Assembly (NCBI GenBank): GCA_943735955.1
Contig: OX030963.1
Coordinates: 3,309,591-3,373,590, forward strand
Length of the DNA stretch: 64,000 nucleotides
Direction of reading: 5' to 3'
Source: Piscicola geometra
Taxonomy: Eukaryota > Annelida > Clitellata > Hirudinida > Piscicolidae
Each line of letters starts with the position of its first letter. The stretch's first letter is position 1. The notes under the pieces were generated by a model that was not told where the DNA came from, made no database searches, and worked only from the letters and a program-made list of their open reading frames with translations. Shown in pieces: positions 15,673-42,752 of the stretch. The translations under genes were made by a program, and so were the position numbers.

Positions 15673-16952
15673 CCATTAAATTTATTAACCCTTTTTTAAA
15701 GATATTCTTTTAACATATGTTAATTTTATTCAGAATAAATTTGAAACAAAGGATGATTAAAGAAAATGTTCACATTCTTTTATTCACAAAAGCTCCAAAT
15801 AACAAAAATTTGCAGCCTAAAATATGAAAAAGAGCCAAGACAGCAAGAAAACAGCTGGTACAACACATAGCTTTGAAAAGTATTCAGAAAATATAAAGAT
15901 TCACACTTTTTTTTCTTATTTAAAAATTATCTAGTTGTGAATTTTGTATAAAACATTATCAATATCTTTTTTAGTGATTTTATTATTATCAAAATTTTAA
16001 TAAAACTTTTTTTAAATAAAATTACTTTTCATCTATTTGTATTTGACAAATAGTAATTATATACATACCGTACATTTTGATTAAATAAATCTAGTTAAAC
16101 GCTTAAATAACTGGTTTTAGTTTCTAATTAAACTAATAATTTAAATATTTCTTAATATTTAAAGATTTTTCCAAGTCAAAAAAAATTATATTCTTCAAGT
16201 GCGAGGCTAAAGTAAATTAAGTGTGTCACATTTTAATATTAATAAAAATAAAACTTTCTTTATAATATGAACTATATAATTAATAATATATATTATTAAT
16301 AGTAAAAAATATTCATTATTACAATTTGGTTTTAATGGTAATTAATATAATAATTATAGAAAAAATGAATTAATATTATTACTCATAAGGATTAAAATAA
16401 TGATTAAAATAAATGAATATTTTCTTCTAACTAAAAAGCCAATCCAGTGATAATATCACCATCTAAAAGATGAAGAGTTGGTTATGTAAGTCAAAATATT
16501 GCTTGATGCTTGGATAGATTTAATTTCTCGGATAGCTTGTAAATTAATTAACTGAGAAATAGTGTTTTTTAAATTATTAAGTTATTCATAAATCCACAAA
16601 AACTCTTAATTGAAAAAACTATTTAAAACGGACTAAGTGGCTAATCACGGACTACAAAAAACATCGAAAAACAAAACCTCAAAGCATTTTCTTCAAATAC
16701 AAAAGAAAAAGGAAAGCCATTAAACAGCTGGGAATATTGCTCATAATTGCATCAGACGTTGCTTTAAAAAATCGTCTTTCGCATTGCTTTCTCTATCGAA
16801 TGGTGAAGTAATCATCATATTATTTAAAATAATTTTTATTTTTTAAATTTAAAAAAATCAGATATTTAGATCTTTTTTTATATATATATTTAGGTTAATT
16901 AACTTAGTAAATTTAATACTCTATAACTAGATGAAACATTCTAATTAGATAT

Positions 16953-30707
<13,755 letters not shown>

Positions 30708-31858
30708 TTTATTTTTATTTAAAATTTACCAAAAATTGTTTTTATTGTTTTTTTGTAAACAAAATACCTGTTTTTTTCACGTGAATTATTCAGTTAAAAG
30801 CGTTTTTATTTGAATAAAATAATTATTTGTATGTCTTTTATACATAGTTTTGAACAAATTATTGGAGTCTTTTCTTGCCAATTGGACTTTTCGGAACCGT
30901 TTGACCACTTTATATATATACCAAGGCTACAGATACGACAATCCATGCTCTGTCCTTCAAAATCTAATTATAGTTTCTTGAATAAACTCTTTTTAAACAA
31001 CTTTGTAGTTGGAAATAAACGCTAGCTGCTTTAATTTTTTTATAAATTAATGTAAAATTAACTATAATATATTCGGGTGTGAAATCATTATAGTTTTAAA
31101 ATGGGAAATTCATCAAAAAAGTTTTTAAAAAGGTTTAAAGGCGAAAAAGAAGGAAATTATATTAAAATGTTTCATACTCTAAATATTATAATAATGTAAA
31201 AAGTTAAAAAACAATTTTAGATTAAGTATTAGTTTCGATTAAATATACTTAAATTTATTCCTAATGTAGCTTTACAGAAAAATCGATTCATACTCTAAAA
31301 AATGAATTTTTGTCTGATCATCGAAAAATCGTAGAAATACTTTGATTGGAGGAGATTAGCTGAATGGATAGCACATCGCTGTACACAATAAAATGGTCAA
31401 ATTAAATTATAAAAGACGTCATTTTCAAAATCTTCTTAGTGTCAAAAAAAGTATAATGGAATTTTCATAAAAGAAGTATAATAGGTTTGTTTAAACATTT
31501 TAAAATGTAATATTGAATATTTAACCACCACACATTTTAATATATTCATGTATAATCTTTAAATTAGTTTAGCATTAAGTCTATGGAGTTAGGAAAAGTA
31601 AAATAATAATCAGCACAATACAATAAAGTACCTCTCCCAAAAATCACAAGTTTTCCCCACCACACCACCATAAAAAACCTTCTCCCATAATCAACATTTT
31701 ATTTACTAGCACTGTTTTACTTTCACAAAAAATCTCAAAACACTTTAATTCTACCATGCAAAAATACATTCAACCAATTAAAAACCAACTTTCTAAACAA
31801 GATCTTAAAACAATATTTAATTCATAAACTTCATGCAGACAAATCCCATTTTCTTCTC
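30708..31858. other. Spacer between ONECUT and PH-actin genes
   Basis: AT-rich, 1.15 kb. It should hold the ONECUT 5' UTR/promoter and the 3' UTR of the neighbouring minus-strand gene. A weak tRNA-like stretch lies near 31340. No other element is seen. Confidence 0.45.
31340..31397 (+). mobile_element. Degenerate tRNA-like/SINE fragment
   Basis: GATTAGCTGAATGGATAGCA resembles a tRNA A-box region. About 20 bases later TGGTCAAATT is a poor B box. Cloverleaf stems do not form well, so a functional tRNA is unlikely; a SINE remnant fits better. Confidence 0.25.
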
Positions 31859-34750
31859 TTAATACACTGACATTTTTTCCAAACACATTTCTCCGGTTTC
31901 TTTCCATTCTTGTCTGCTGACACAAAATGCCTGGAACTTGTCACTGTTACCCAAGATGCAAGCGCCCAGATACGAGAAGTGGTAGCGGTGAGGGGAAGAA
32001 TGAACCTGGTGGATTATAAATTCAAATAATCTGAAAGTTTTGTTAAGATTTTAGTTAATAGTGATACTCGTGAAAGAATAGTTTTAATTTTTATATTTAA
32101 AAATCTATAAAAAAATTATTATTTCAAAGTTAATAGGAATATTAGTGAAAAGTTAAAATTATTTTTATTTATTTAAAAATTTAAAACAAATGTAACCCAA
32201 AATTTCAATCCCATCGGTCTAAACCATCTACCTGAACGACAACACTGGCTGGAGTGAGAGATTGCAGATCTTTCTGCAGTCGTTCCGCAAAGTTCGGAAG
32301 CAATGTCACACCTCCAGTCAAATAGATGCTCCTGTCATCGTTGGTGTAAGTGTGTTGCTGTTGTTAAAAGTTCATTTATTAAGAGTTTCATTACAATTTT
32401 TAGTTTATGCTTTAAAAATTCCGTTACAAATTTTCCAAATCTCTTTTTCAGTTTTTTAAACTTTTCCCCCTCTTTTATATTCGTAATTTCACTTTTTTAA
32501 ACACCACACTCCAATCTTTCCCGACCTCCAGAGTTGTCTGCGGTAGTCAATGGGGCATTGGAGGATGGCTTGCTTGATGAGGAGGGGCATGGAAGCGGTG
32601 TCGAGGCCCCACCGAGACGTGTCGAACAAACCTTCTGTGCTCTTGAATCTGCCTATGTCTGAGTCTATAGGTCTTGGGGTGGATGTGGGTGGTGTGTGGT
32701 TGGTGTTTGGATAGTATGAGGGTGGTATGTTGGTGGTGTGTGGGTGGTGTGTGGGTGGTATGTTGGTGATATGTGAATGGTTTATAGAAGGAATGTGTGT
32801 GTCTTATGAAATGGTTGTGTATTGATAGTTTCAGAATTTTTTAGGATTAACGGTTGTTTCATAAATTTGATTTAAAAGCTAGTGTTAAGCATTTCGAGTT
32901 AGACAAATAAGTTTTATTTATTTATACATTTTGTATTTTTTTTAAACTATACAATTATTTCTTAACTCAACTACAAATTACTATGTAATCCCTAAAAATG
33001 CCCAATACCACAAAAAATATCAAGTACCACCATCAGACTACTCACTCTGCCGCCTCTGTCGGCAGGTTGAAAGGCTCGAGGGACAGATAAGAATGATAAC
33101 TTCTTGAATCCTTCAAACAAGATTCCAGATCTGTTTTGTAATCCATCGAAACAAAGCACAACTGTGGTGGATGAGTGGGTGTAGTAGAAGTTTTTAGTAG
33201 TGGCCATAATGGTGATTGAAGAAAATGTGTTAAAATTCTATTAAATTGAAAATTTGTCTTAGAAAGATTGAATAATTTTGATTAAAAAAATAATGTTAAA
33301 AAATAGTTAAGAGCAGAATTTTTAGTAGTTGGTTATTTTAAAAAGAAATACTTTTTCTACGGCGTATCTCACTAGCATCATTTCAGCTTCTGAAGAAAAG
33401 CTGTCAATAGAGTTTAAAAAATAGGCTCACCTTTCAAGTCCATTGAATAGTTTATTTAAAAAACTCATTCACAATCAGTCACCAAAATATTTTTCAAACT
33501 ACATTCAAATAACAACGCAAAAAGGTTTTTAAAACAATAAGAAATTCAAATTGAAACCTCCATCTTACCGATATTTTCTATTCACCAAGTAATTGTTCAT
33601 GCTTTCGCCCACCTTTGCTCCACCGTACGGCAATCTCATCACTCCATTCTCTACAACATAACCTTTAAAAAATGTATACAATATGTTATAATTTGAAAAA
33701 TTATTAATTTATTTTTTTTTAAACAAAAATATCCTAATTTTTAAAAAGTCTCCTAAAGTAACTTTCCCAAAAAAAATTTAATCGAAATTACATTATACAG
33801 TGAGACATTCTCAAATCATCCAAGCAATCCAAACTATCTTCCAAATCCCACAATTTACTCCCAAACCGATCCAACCTTCCCATCGCACCCAGTGCCCTTC
33901 CTCCTGCACCTACCATTCACAACCGGCAAAACTTCTATTTTCTCTCCAGCATCTACCACAACTCCAGTGCTGGCGTTGTAGGCGTGAAGTGACAGCATGC
34001 TTTGACTCACCATGCCGAGTGATTGAACTTTCAAATCGTCAAAAAAAGTCTTCAAAAGTTTCAAGCGAGTCGCTCTTGGAAAATTGCTCGAAGAGCTGAA
34101 GATTAACTGTTGGGAGGGTTGTGAGTGAGTAGTGAGAAAGAAATAAAATGATTTTGGCTTATGGATTTTTAAAAAATCATACAATTCGAATTAGAAACAG
34201 AAAATAATTTGATTTAAAGGTTTTTTTTGAGGTTTTAGGTTGTGAAGCGATAGAAAAAACAATAATATTTGAACAACAAGTTTCTAAATTTCTAACTATA
34301 ATAAACCTTTATTTAAATTAACGAAATCTTTCTTTTATATTAACTAACGGAGCAATTCTCTGGTTGAAGCTTGAGTAGATGGAAGACATGTCTGAATAGA
34401 CCTTCCATAAGATCCCAATGGATGGTGTACTGAAGTGGGATGAGTGAATGGTTGGATGATTAGATGAAAATACGAAAAAAATGATGAATGGTTAAAAGAA
34501 AGAATTTAGGTATGGATTGAAAACTAGTTTAATTTATTTGCTAATAAATGGTTAATAAAACATGCAAAAAAAAACTTAGATGAAGTAGATGATGAGTTAA
34601 AAAATATATATAAATGACTAAAAAAAATTTAATTTATTAAGTTTTGATATGTTTTAAAAGACGACTATCTCATTGAATTTCACTGTAAGCAAGTAGATTG
34701 ACAAGAAGGCATAAACTATTATACTATTATTATTATTATTGTTGTTGTTG

Positions 34751-34785
<35 letters not shown>

Positions 34786-37700
34786 TAAGGCTTAAACTGA
34801 AACCTTTTCAGCCCTTAGAGACGGCTTGACGGGGTATATGACGTCACACCTCCTCCTTACATCCGGTCTCAAAGCATCAGCTCCGTAGTAAAACTTGTTG
34901 TCATTATCCTTAGCACCAACTTGCTCATTTTTGTAAGGGTTGTTGTCGTTGTTGTTTTTATTGTAATCGTTTTTTATGTTGATTTTCGGGACTGCGACGA
35001 TTGTGGGGATGAAGACGGTTGGAAGAGAGGCTGTGAGAAAAAGAAAAAAAAATTAATAGTTTTTTTAATCCTAATTATTACTATTTTAACTACCATTATC
35101 ATCATAATCATCAGTTTAATCATAATTTGTTTCTTTTGAATTCCATCATCAAAATTATAATTATGATAATTTTATTTTGCCACTTTCATCACCTTGTTGA
35201 GCCAAGATTCCAGCACGGATCGAGCAGGCACCTAGCTCCAGAACCACCACCCTGCTTCTCTGAACAATTGGTTGTTTTCGAAAATATTTTAAATACTTTT
35301 TTTTTAATTTTGATTTTTCAGTGAAAAGTTAGATGGTATACTTTTTGTTATTAAAAAATATTCCAATGGTAAGATTAAAAATTAGAATCTGATGAATAGA
35401 CAGATAAAAGGTGATAGTGAAATTTTTTTTGAGTATTAAATGTTTTAGTTGAAAAAATTCTTTATGAACTTTTTTTCTTATTTGACATTTGGTATCAAAT
35501 ACTTCACAAGCCCAACCAAGTTTAAGTCGTGGTCTTTAGGAATGAAAACGGGGTTGACCCAGTTATCTGATAGATCATTGGTCATCTGGGAGTGGATAGA
35601 TTCCTTCCATGACCTAGTTTCGTCATCGGTACTACATCTAAGCACTAGATAACGCCCTCTCTGGAAAGAATTTTAAAAAATAGATTTAACTCTGTTATTG
35701 TGGAGTATTAAATCAATAATTATCTTAAACTATGTATGTAATAACTTACAAAAGTTATATATTTATTCAATCAATTAAATTCTAAATCTTATCAATTTTC
35801 TCGTCCTTTTTATTTAACTTTTTTTAATATAAATTTTTTTTTCTTATTTTCCATATTTCACTTACCCCATCGTCCACCCTCAACGTTCTCTTCTCAATTT
35901 CTTCGACACTCCCTCCATTCAGCTCCAGTCGTTCTACTTCTTTATCATCTTTAGACCCCTATTGGATGGTTTGCAGTAATTTATTTAATGAAATGGGATA
36001 ATTTAAAATTTGTTTTTGCTATTCATTTTATTTTTCTATGTTTAACCTAATTTTCTTTTTTATTTATTTATTTAAACATTGTTGTTTTTGTTTTATTTTC
36101 AATTTGTCATTCATTTATTCGTTTGCACGGGTATTCACCCAATCAGCTGTCTTCCCATGCATCTACCCACTCATTGATTCATTCATCCATGTACCCATCA
36201 AAAACCTCAAAGAATCGAATAGTTCCGTTTTCCGTTGCAAAAAAATTTCTCTTCCAAGTTGTAGAAAACATTTCTTTATTCTTGCATATGGGTAAACTTT
36301 CCATGTAGCCTGTCTTGTTGCTGTATTTTTCACAGGCTTTAGTTTTCTGTCGTGAGAGAAAGAAACGTGGTATGGTGAGAGTATGGTGGGTGATGTGGTG
36401 GCTGTGATGATGATTTTTTTATATTCATGTTGGCTCATTATAGATAATGGGATTTTGTTTTCAATTTATTGTTTTAAAACCAATATTGAGTGGAGTTTTT
36501 AAATATTCAGGTTTATGGATATTCTCATAAACTAGAAATTTCCATAACTTTAAAATAAAATTAACTTTTTGACTTTCTATTTTTAAATTTTACTATTAAA
36601 TACATGTATAAATTTTTCATTATTATATATACTTTTAGAAATTCACAGGGTTTTGTAATAAATCACATTTTTCTAAAAGTTTTTATTTACCTCTGGTACA
36701 GAATCGATCTTGTAAAGTTCCTTTATCAGTTCAGTCTGAGAGAATATTGTTTGAGAAAAAGCATTCAAGTATTAACCATTGAACAAATAAAAAGCTTTAA
36801 ATTTAAATTTTAAATCATGAATAAAACATAATAATACTATATCAATGACGAATATTACTAGTATTTTATTCGATATGGGATAGTTGAAAATAATCAATTC
36901 ATATTCCCTTAAAAAGCTCCATCAGACCGAATAAGAATTCTGGTCCATTGATAATAAAAATCATGAATTCAGCCTATTAATTTTGAAGTGTTAGTTTATA
37001 TTTAAAACGTGTTGTCTAGTTTTTTTGCTTAGAGGTCAGCAACTACGTTTAAATGTTTAAATTTTAAAAGTTGTATACACTTCACATTATTCGAATTTTA
37101 TTCATATTCCTTTGAAGGGTTAGTTCGATTATTCATATTTGATCGATTAGTAAATCCGGTTTTAATAAATAGGTTATAAGATTAGTTCTTTTCTTTTTTG
37201 TGTCTTTCAATCTTCATTTGAGTGTGATTGTAAATTCATTTGAATATTTTATCAACATTTAATCGTATAAATTATGTAGAAAAACACTGAAAATTAACCG
37301 ATTTATTAAGCATATTTGGTTAATAGAAAAATCGAATATGCAAAATTTTTGGTCATTAAAAAGAAATAAATATTATCTTTCTCAGACCAGTTCAACTGAA
37401 AAAAGTCTTATTTAAATGTATATAAATAATTATTCAAATTTAAATAGGTTATTTTAAAACTTACAGGGTCCCAGTTATTCAGAAACAGTCGTTCCTCCAC
37501 TTTTTCTGGCTTATTTTCTTCTTCAGCAACTAAATCGGATGGTTGTTGGTGTTGCTGTGATGGTGGTTGTTGATGTTGCTGTGTTATTTGGTCATTTTGT
37601 GTTTTAGTGTCAGTCTCAGAAGCTGAATTAAATCGTTGTAGCTGTTGCAGTTGTGGTTTGTTATGTGTTTGTTGTGGAAGAGTAGGTTCAACTTGTTGCG

Positions 37701-40499
37701 GTTTCGGTTCGATGATAGTAAACTTGAGTGGTGTCGCAGGTTTTTGTTGTCGATTCGAATGGAGAAGAGTGACACTTGGTGATTTCGTGCGTTGTTGCTT
37801 TTGTTGTGTTTGTTGTTGTGTTTGTTGTTCCTGAGATTTTTGTTGTGGTTTCTGTGGTTGGTTTGATAAGTCTTCCTTTTTTGAAATACTTTTTTCGTCG
37901 ACAACAACTAAACCAGATAGAACTCTTTTAGACTCCACTCTTTGCTGTGGTTGTAGTTGTTGCTGTGGTTGTAGTTGTTGCTGTGGTTGCTGTTGCTTTA
38001 TTAGTGGTTGAAGTTGTTGCTGTTTTTGCAAAATTTGTTGACCACTTTGTTCCAGCTGTTGTTGTTCTTGTTTCCCATCGTCATCATCTTTCTTATTATC
38101 ATTATCATTATTACTATTTTTATTATTTTTATTTCTATTATTTGGTGACAGCTGAACATCACTATCAAGAGCATCATAGCTACAGGTGCTATCAGGCTGC
38201 TGTGTTGAAGTGCTGTCAGAGCCCTGTGCTGAGACCTGATTAGAATTATTATTATCATTATTATTATTATTGTCGTTGTTGTTGCTCATTTTTGTAATAC
38301 TAACTATTTCGTTGTTACTGTTTTTAGTAATTTTCATTATATTAGCGATTGGTTTAGTTGTATTCCTAGTATTATAATTGGTGTTCATTTTACTCTGAAT
38401 ATTATTTTTTCTTAAGCTTTCGTTATCGAAAATGTCATCTAATTGTTTCGAATTTGTTTTCATATCAATATTATTATTACTTTTTTTATTATTTTCATTA
38501 TTTATTTTATTCTTATTTATTTGGTTTAATTTTGTTTTATTGAAATTTATAAGCTCAGAGTGTAAAGCTGTAATGCTATTTTGGTCATTGGGGCTAGTGA
38601 TGTCGTCGTTGTTGTTGTTACTTTTTTTGCTGTTACTCCAAGTATTTTTTGTAGAGTTTTTGTTGTCTTTTCTGGTGTTACTGTTGGTTTCGTGGTCACT
38701 TTTATACTCAGTTTGCCTATTTTCAAAAGTATTTTTAACATTTTTCTCAAAAATTGAACCTTTGTTATTTTTCAAAGAACTAATTGTGTCATTAATCTTT
38801 GGATTATTGCCAATTTTATTATAATTTACTTTTCTCAAATCCTCTTTTGCTTTATCCATTATATTTATATTTTTCTTAATTATGTTTTCCTCAGCTTCAC
38901 AATCCTTCATCGATTTTGGTTCAATATTAGAAGCATTACTAATTTTTGACTCAACTCCAGTATCATTGCCATAAAACAGTTCAATCACACTCGCTGGCTC
39001 TTTCGTTTTAACTTTCCTGAGATTTGATTTGCTGAAACTCGCTATATCGCATAAAACCACGTTTTTTGTTTCATACAAACTTGTTGGTTTTGTTGTGCTT
39101 TTTGTATCTTTTTGTTGTTTTTGTTGCTTAGGTGGCTGCAGTGAGGAAAGAGGTGGTGGTGGTGGTGGTTGTGATGGTTTTGATAATGATGTTTTGCTAC
39201 TCATGATGCCAGTGTTGTTGTTGTTGTTGTGAATGTTTTTGTGGTTGTTGGTGTTGTCGAAGTTGTTTCTAAATGAGTTGTAGTTTGTATCAAAGTTAGT
39301 TTTGTTGTTGTCGTTTTGATCAAATCTTTCTGGTTTTAAAGCACCTGAAGAGAAATAAAATATAAAAAAATAATAAAAAATTAAAACTGAATATACTACT
39401 TGAATAAACTCAAACCTTTGCAAAGCCTGGCATATGTTTTCAACTAAAATTCAATCGTTAACAATCAATTTCTACAAATAATATTTCTTCAAACTAAATG
39501 TAAGAATTCTTAAGAGCTGATAAAGCCTCTTTCCCTTTATATAGCCCTAAGTTATTGAAATTCATGAGAATTAATTAGGGCTAGAAAATCGTTTATTTCC
39601 AATAATAATTTTTTATATATTATTATTTCATTAATATGTTTTTTATTTGCATGATTTGAGTGCTCTTAGATTTTAAGACACTTGAAATATTTCTAAATAA
39701 AATATTTTTAGCTTGAAATGTGTAATTCTTTATGCCACTATTCATTCTAAGATGTGTTTTATTTAGAAAATTTCAAGCTTTTTTAACTACCGTTTATCGT
39801 TCTATTAACAGTAGTCTTCTTTTCCTGTTCTTGTTGTGGCTGTTGTTTCTTTGGTTGTCTTGTTGCTTGTTGTTGGTTGACCGTTTTGATTTGTTGTGAT
39901 TGTTGACTTAGATGTTGAGATTGACTATTTCTTGCATTGTTTTGTCTTGTATCATTGGCGTTTTGTTGTATTTGTTTGTGTTTTAGTTGCTGATTTTTTA
40001 TTTGTTGTGCATTGTGTTGTTTTTGGATATCTTTATCTATCTCTGTGTTTGTTTTTCTAATAGCATTTTCTTGATTTCTCCTATCGTTTGAGTTTTGACT
40101 TTGAAGAACGAGATTAGTTGTTGACTTAGAATTTGGATTTTTGAAATTGTATTTACGATTCAACATCTCACTGTAGTAGTTCGTGGGTGGTTCATGGTGG
40201 CTGTTGGCAAGAGGTTTGTGGTGGTTGGTGTGTGGGTTGTCGTTATTGTTGTTGCTGGGTGAGCTAGGATTTTTATTTTTGGCTGAATTATCCTTGCGAA
40301 GATCGTTTGACTTGTGGTGATGATTATTAGTTCCACTTTCACTATAATTTGAATCTAAATTCCTGTTTTCTTCTACGCCAGCTTTCTTTTTCCCATTGGT
40401 AATTCCATCTTTTTCATCGCGATTCGAGCCTTTCGTGCATCTCCAATTGAGCTCAAAAGTGTTCTTGGCAGACTTGAAGCTTATTTTTTCCGTTTCCAT
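31859..40499 (-). CDS. PH domain-actin-like fusion protein with Asn/Gln-rich N-terminus, 16 exons
   Basis: Exons: 40499-39791, 39344-37465, 36735-36691, 36346-36206, 35958-35866, 35660-35517, 35259-35193, 35030-34804, 34429-34349, 34106-33914, 33662-33569, 33400-33352, 33161-33046, 32672-32526, 32331-32232, 32005-31859; all phases close (1,410 residues). Residues 1-860 are low-complexity N/Q/K-rich. About 889-983 form a PH domain (GYMESLP, WKRNFFATENGTIRFFE, ending RSWKESI), a likely lipid or protein binder. Residues 1005-1410 are a full actin fold: VVVLELGACSIRAG, HWDLMEGLFRHVF, VVVDAGEKIEVLPVVNGYV, VMRLPYGG, LCFVSMDY, CPIDYRRQLW, YLTGGVTLLPNFAERLQKDL, and a C-terminal SRQEW. The phosphate-1 loop is changed (D-N-G-S-G replaced) while the second loop and the adenosine GG are kept, so nucleotide binding may be altered. 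Exon 6 could instead read through 11 codons to a stop, which would make two genes. However, no start ATG precedes the actin part, and the gap there is only 257 bp. Confidence 0.8.
34721..34787. repeat. TTA/TTG triplet array
   Basis: Simple triplet run (ATT, then TTG, then TTA) inside the intron between exons 8 and 9 of the PH-actin gene. Confidence 0.9.
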
Positions 40500-42752
40500 T
40501 TTCGCAGATTTTTTATTACTAATAATTGTTTTTTTATTAAATTTTATTATAAATTTGTATTATTATTATTTAATATCAGAAAACCTCTTTGAGTCTATTT
40601 AAACCTGTTCAATTAAAGTCAAATTGGGCTGTTTTAATAATTCCTTCTTAAACTTAAACTTCTATTAACAATGGTCTTATATCATTCAATTGTTTAGCTT
40701 CAATTTTCATAAATTACTTTGAAATTTCAAGAAAAACATGCTGATAAATGAATCAGAGATTATCAATACTTAAACTAAATATTTAGGTATATGATACTTA
40801 TCTATTTAAATTTTCTATTATTGAATTAATTAATAGATTAAAGTATACTGATTATATTGAAGTTTTATTTCTAATTATTCATAGTAAATAGATCATATTA
40901 ATTTTATTCAATACATAATAAACAGCATCAATGAATAATACTGTGTCGTGATTGGCCAGGATGAAACACCTGTATTAGTCATTTGTACACGGATGTGAAA
41001 TGAATGTAGAAAATAAAAGTTTCTTTATTATCGTTGATGTTGTTTCAGCATTATTGAAATTAAATTTCAAAACACTTATGATGATAACAGTTAGGATAAT
41101 ACTAACAACTGACTAATTTAACTTTTAGTAAGTGCAAATAAAAAAAATAAACTCTAAAAAATTATAAAATTATAAAAAATCTTCACAGTTATTATCATAT
41201 AGATAATATTCCAGTAAAATTATAGTTTTTATTCTGGTCATAAAAACATAAATTTAGTTACTTTAGACTTTTTAAATTGAGCATCGATTTAAAAATCGCA
41301 ATAATATTAATTACCTATTAAATTTAAAATATTTTTTTATTCAAGTAAAAATTGAAAGTTAATAATTCAATGAAAAGTTATAAAACGAAGTTTTTTATGT
41401 TTCTTTTGTGTGCTTTTAAAGAATTTAAAGTTATTCTATTAATGGAAAAATCTAAATGTACCTGTCTAAAATCTGTGACAAGAATGCTCTCAATGTTGTA
41501 GAGTCGTGAATTCTTTATTTCAAAAATGGTTAAACGTATTTTATTCTAATTTATTTATTAAAAACTTTTATAATTTAAATACTTTTTAGTTTTTTCTCAA
41601 TTTACATGATCTTCGCTATTAGAATATTTTTGTGAAACAAAATACACAAAATTTAAATAAATCATTTTTATTTGTTCATCTACTTTAATTTTTCTTATTG
41701 TTTTTTCTCAATAGATTTATTCAGCAAATACTGCATCAATACACGAGACAATACCCGTTAGCATCTGTGAACAAAACCTGCATGTATATATGTATCCTTT
41801 ATTCCGCTTTGTATGTATGCATGTATGTGTTTGTATTAATAGAAAATATGTGTGTGTAGATCATTTCTATATACGTATGTATCTTTTTATCTTTAAACAT
41901 GTGTGTTTGTATGTTTGAATATTTCTGTGCTTACATTTGTGGACTGATTGTTGATTGGATAAATTGATGCTGATAAAATTAATCGCATAACTAATCATAT
42001 TTTTCGCTTTGTAAAGTTTATTTTAGAAAAAATTCAAAGTAAAATACATTTTAATGAGTGGATAAACTAAAAATAGGGGCAAAAGATTCTATTAAGCGAA
42101 TTAATGTATGATAATTTTATTGTAGCATTCCTTATGGTAGATCTGCCATCATAGTAAACTAATTAAATTAAAAATAACTCAAATACTTTAATAAGGTTAT
42201 AACTGTAAATAAATGTTATATTATTATTCTTATTAATATTGATAAACATATATTGACTTTGTGTTAAAACTAAACTACGCGTGTAATTTTTGAATTGAAA
42301 AAAAATATTGTTAATTTTGTCAAAATTTGACTCAAATAGTTTATCTATTTTAATTAAAAAAATTATTTTTTTGCCTTCATGTTTTTTTTATTCATTAATT
42401 TTTTTTTAATAATTTTTTTTTTTTTTGGAGATTTAAAACTGAAAAGATTTCACTTTTTATTAACTCTTGAAAAACAACTGAAACTTCCAAAATTTATTTT
42501 CCAATTTGATCATATTAATTGAATACATCGAGGTATCATTGAAACCAAAAATCTTAATTTTCCAGGCTAATTAATATGAATTAAAGACCATTAACTAACC
42601 ATTAAATCTTGAGAATAATAAATAGGTTTAAATATATTCTTCTCTCAAAACGACACAATTTATAAATTAAGAGTATAAAAATATCAATTGAAATCTGAAA
42701 AAAACAGAAAAATAAATCTAATTTAACAAAATATCAAATTCAAATGATTTCT
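40500..42752. other. AT-rich spacer
   Basis: 2.25 kb between two minus-strand genes. There is a TATG/TGTG-rich patch near 41780-41930 and homopolymer T near 42400-42430, but no gene, RNA or mobile element is recognised. The PH-actin promoter should lie at its left end. Confidence 0.5.

Larger units (their letters stand above)
9729..16952. other. Long AT-rich region between neuropeptide and ONECUT genes
   Basis: About 7.2 kb with no well-supported gene. Contents noted: a doubtful frame at 12847-13113, short ATC/ATG triplet runs near 14590-14970, a 10-bp inverted repeat at 15019-15048, a SINE-like element at 15545-15672 and AT-rich simple sequence. Distal ONECUT 3' UTR may lie at the right end. 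Confidence 0.5.
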
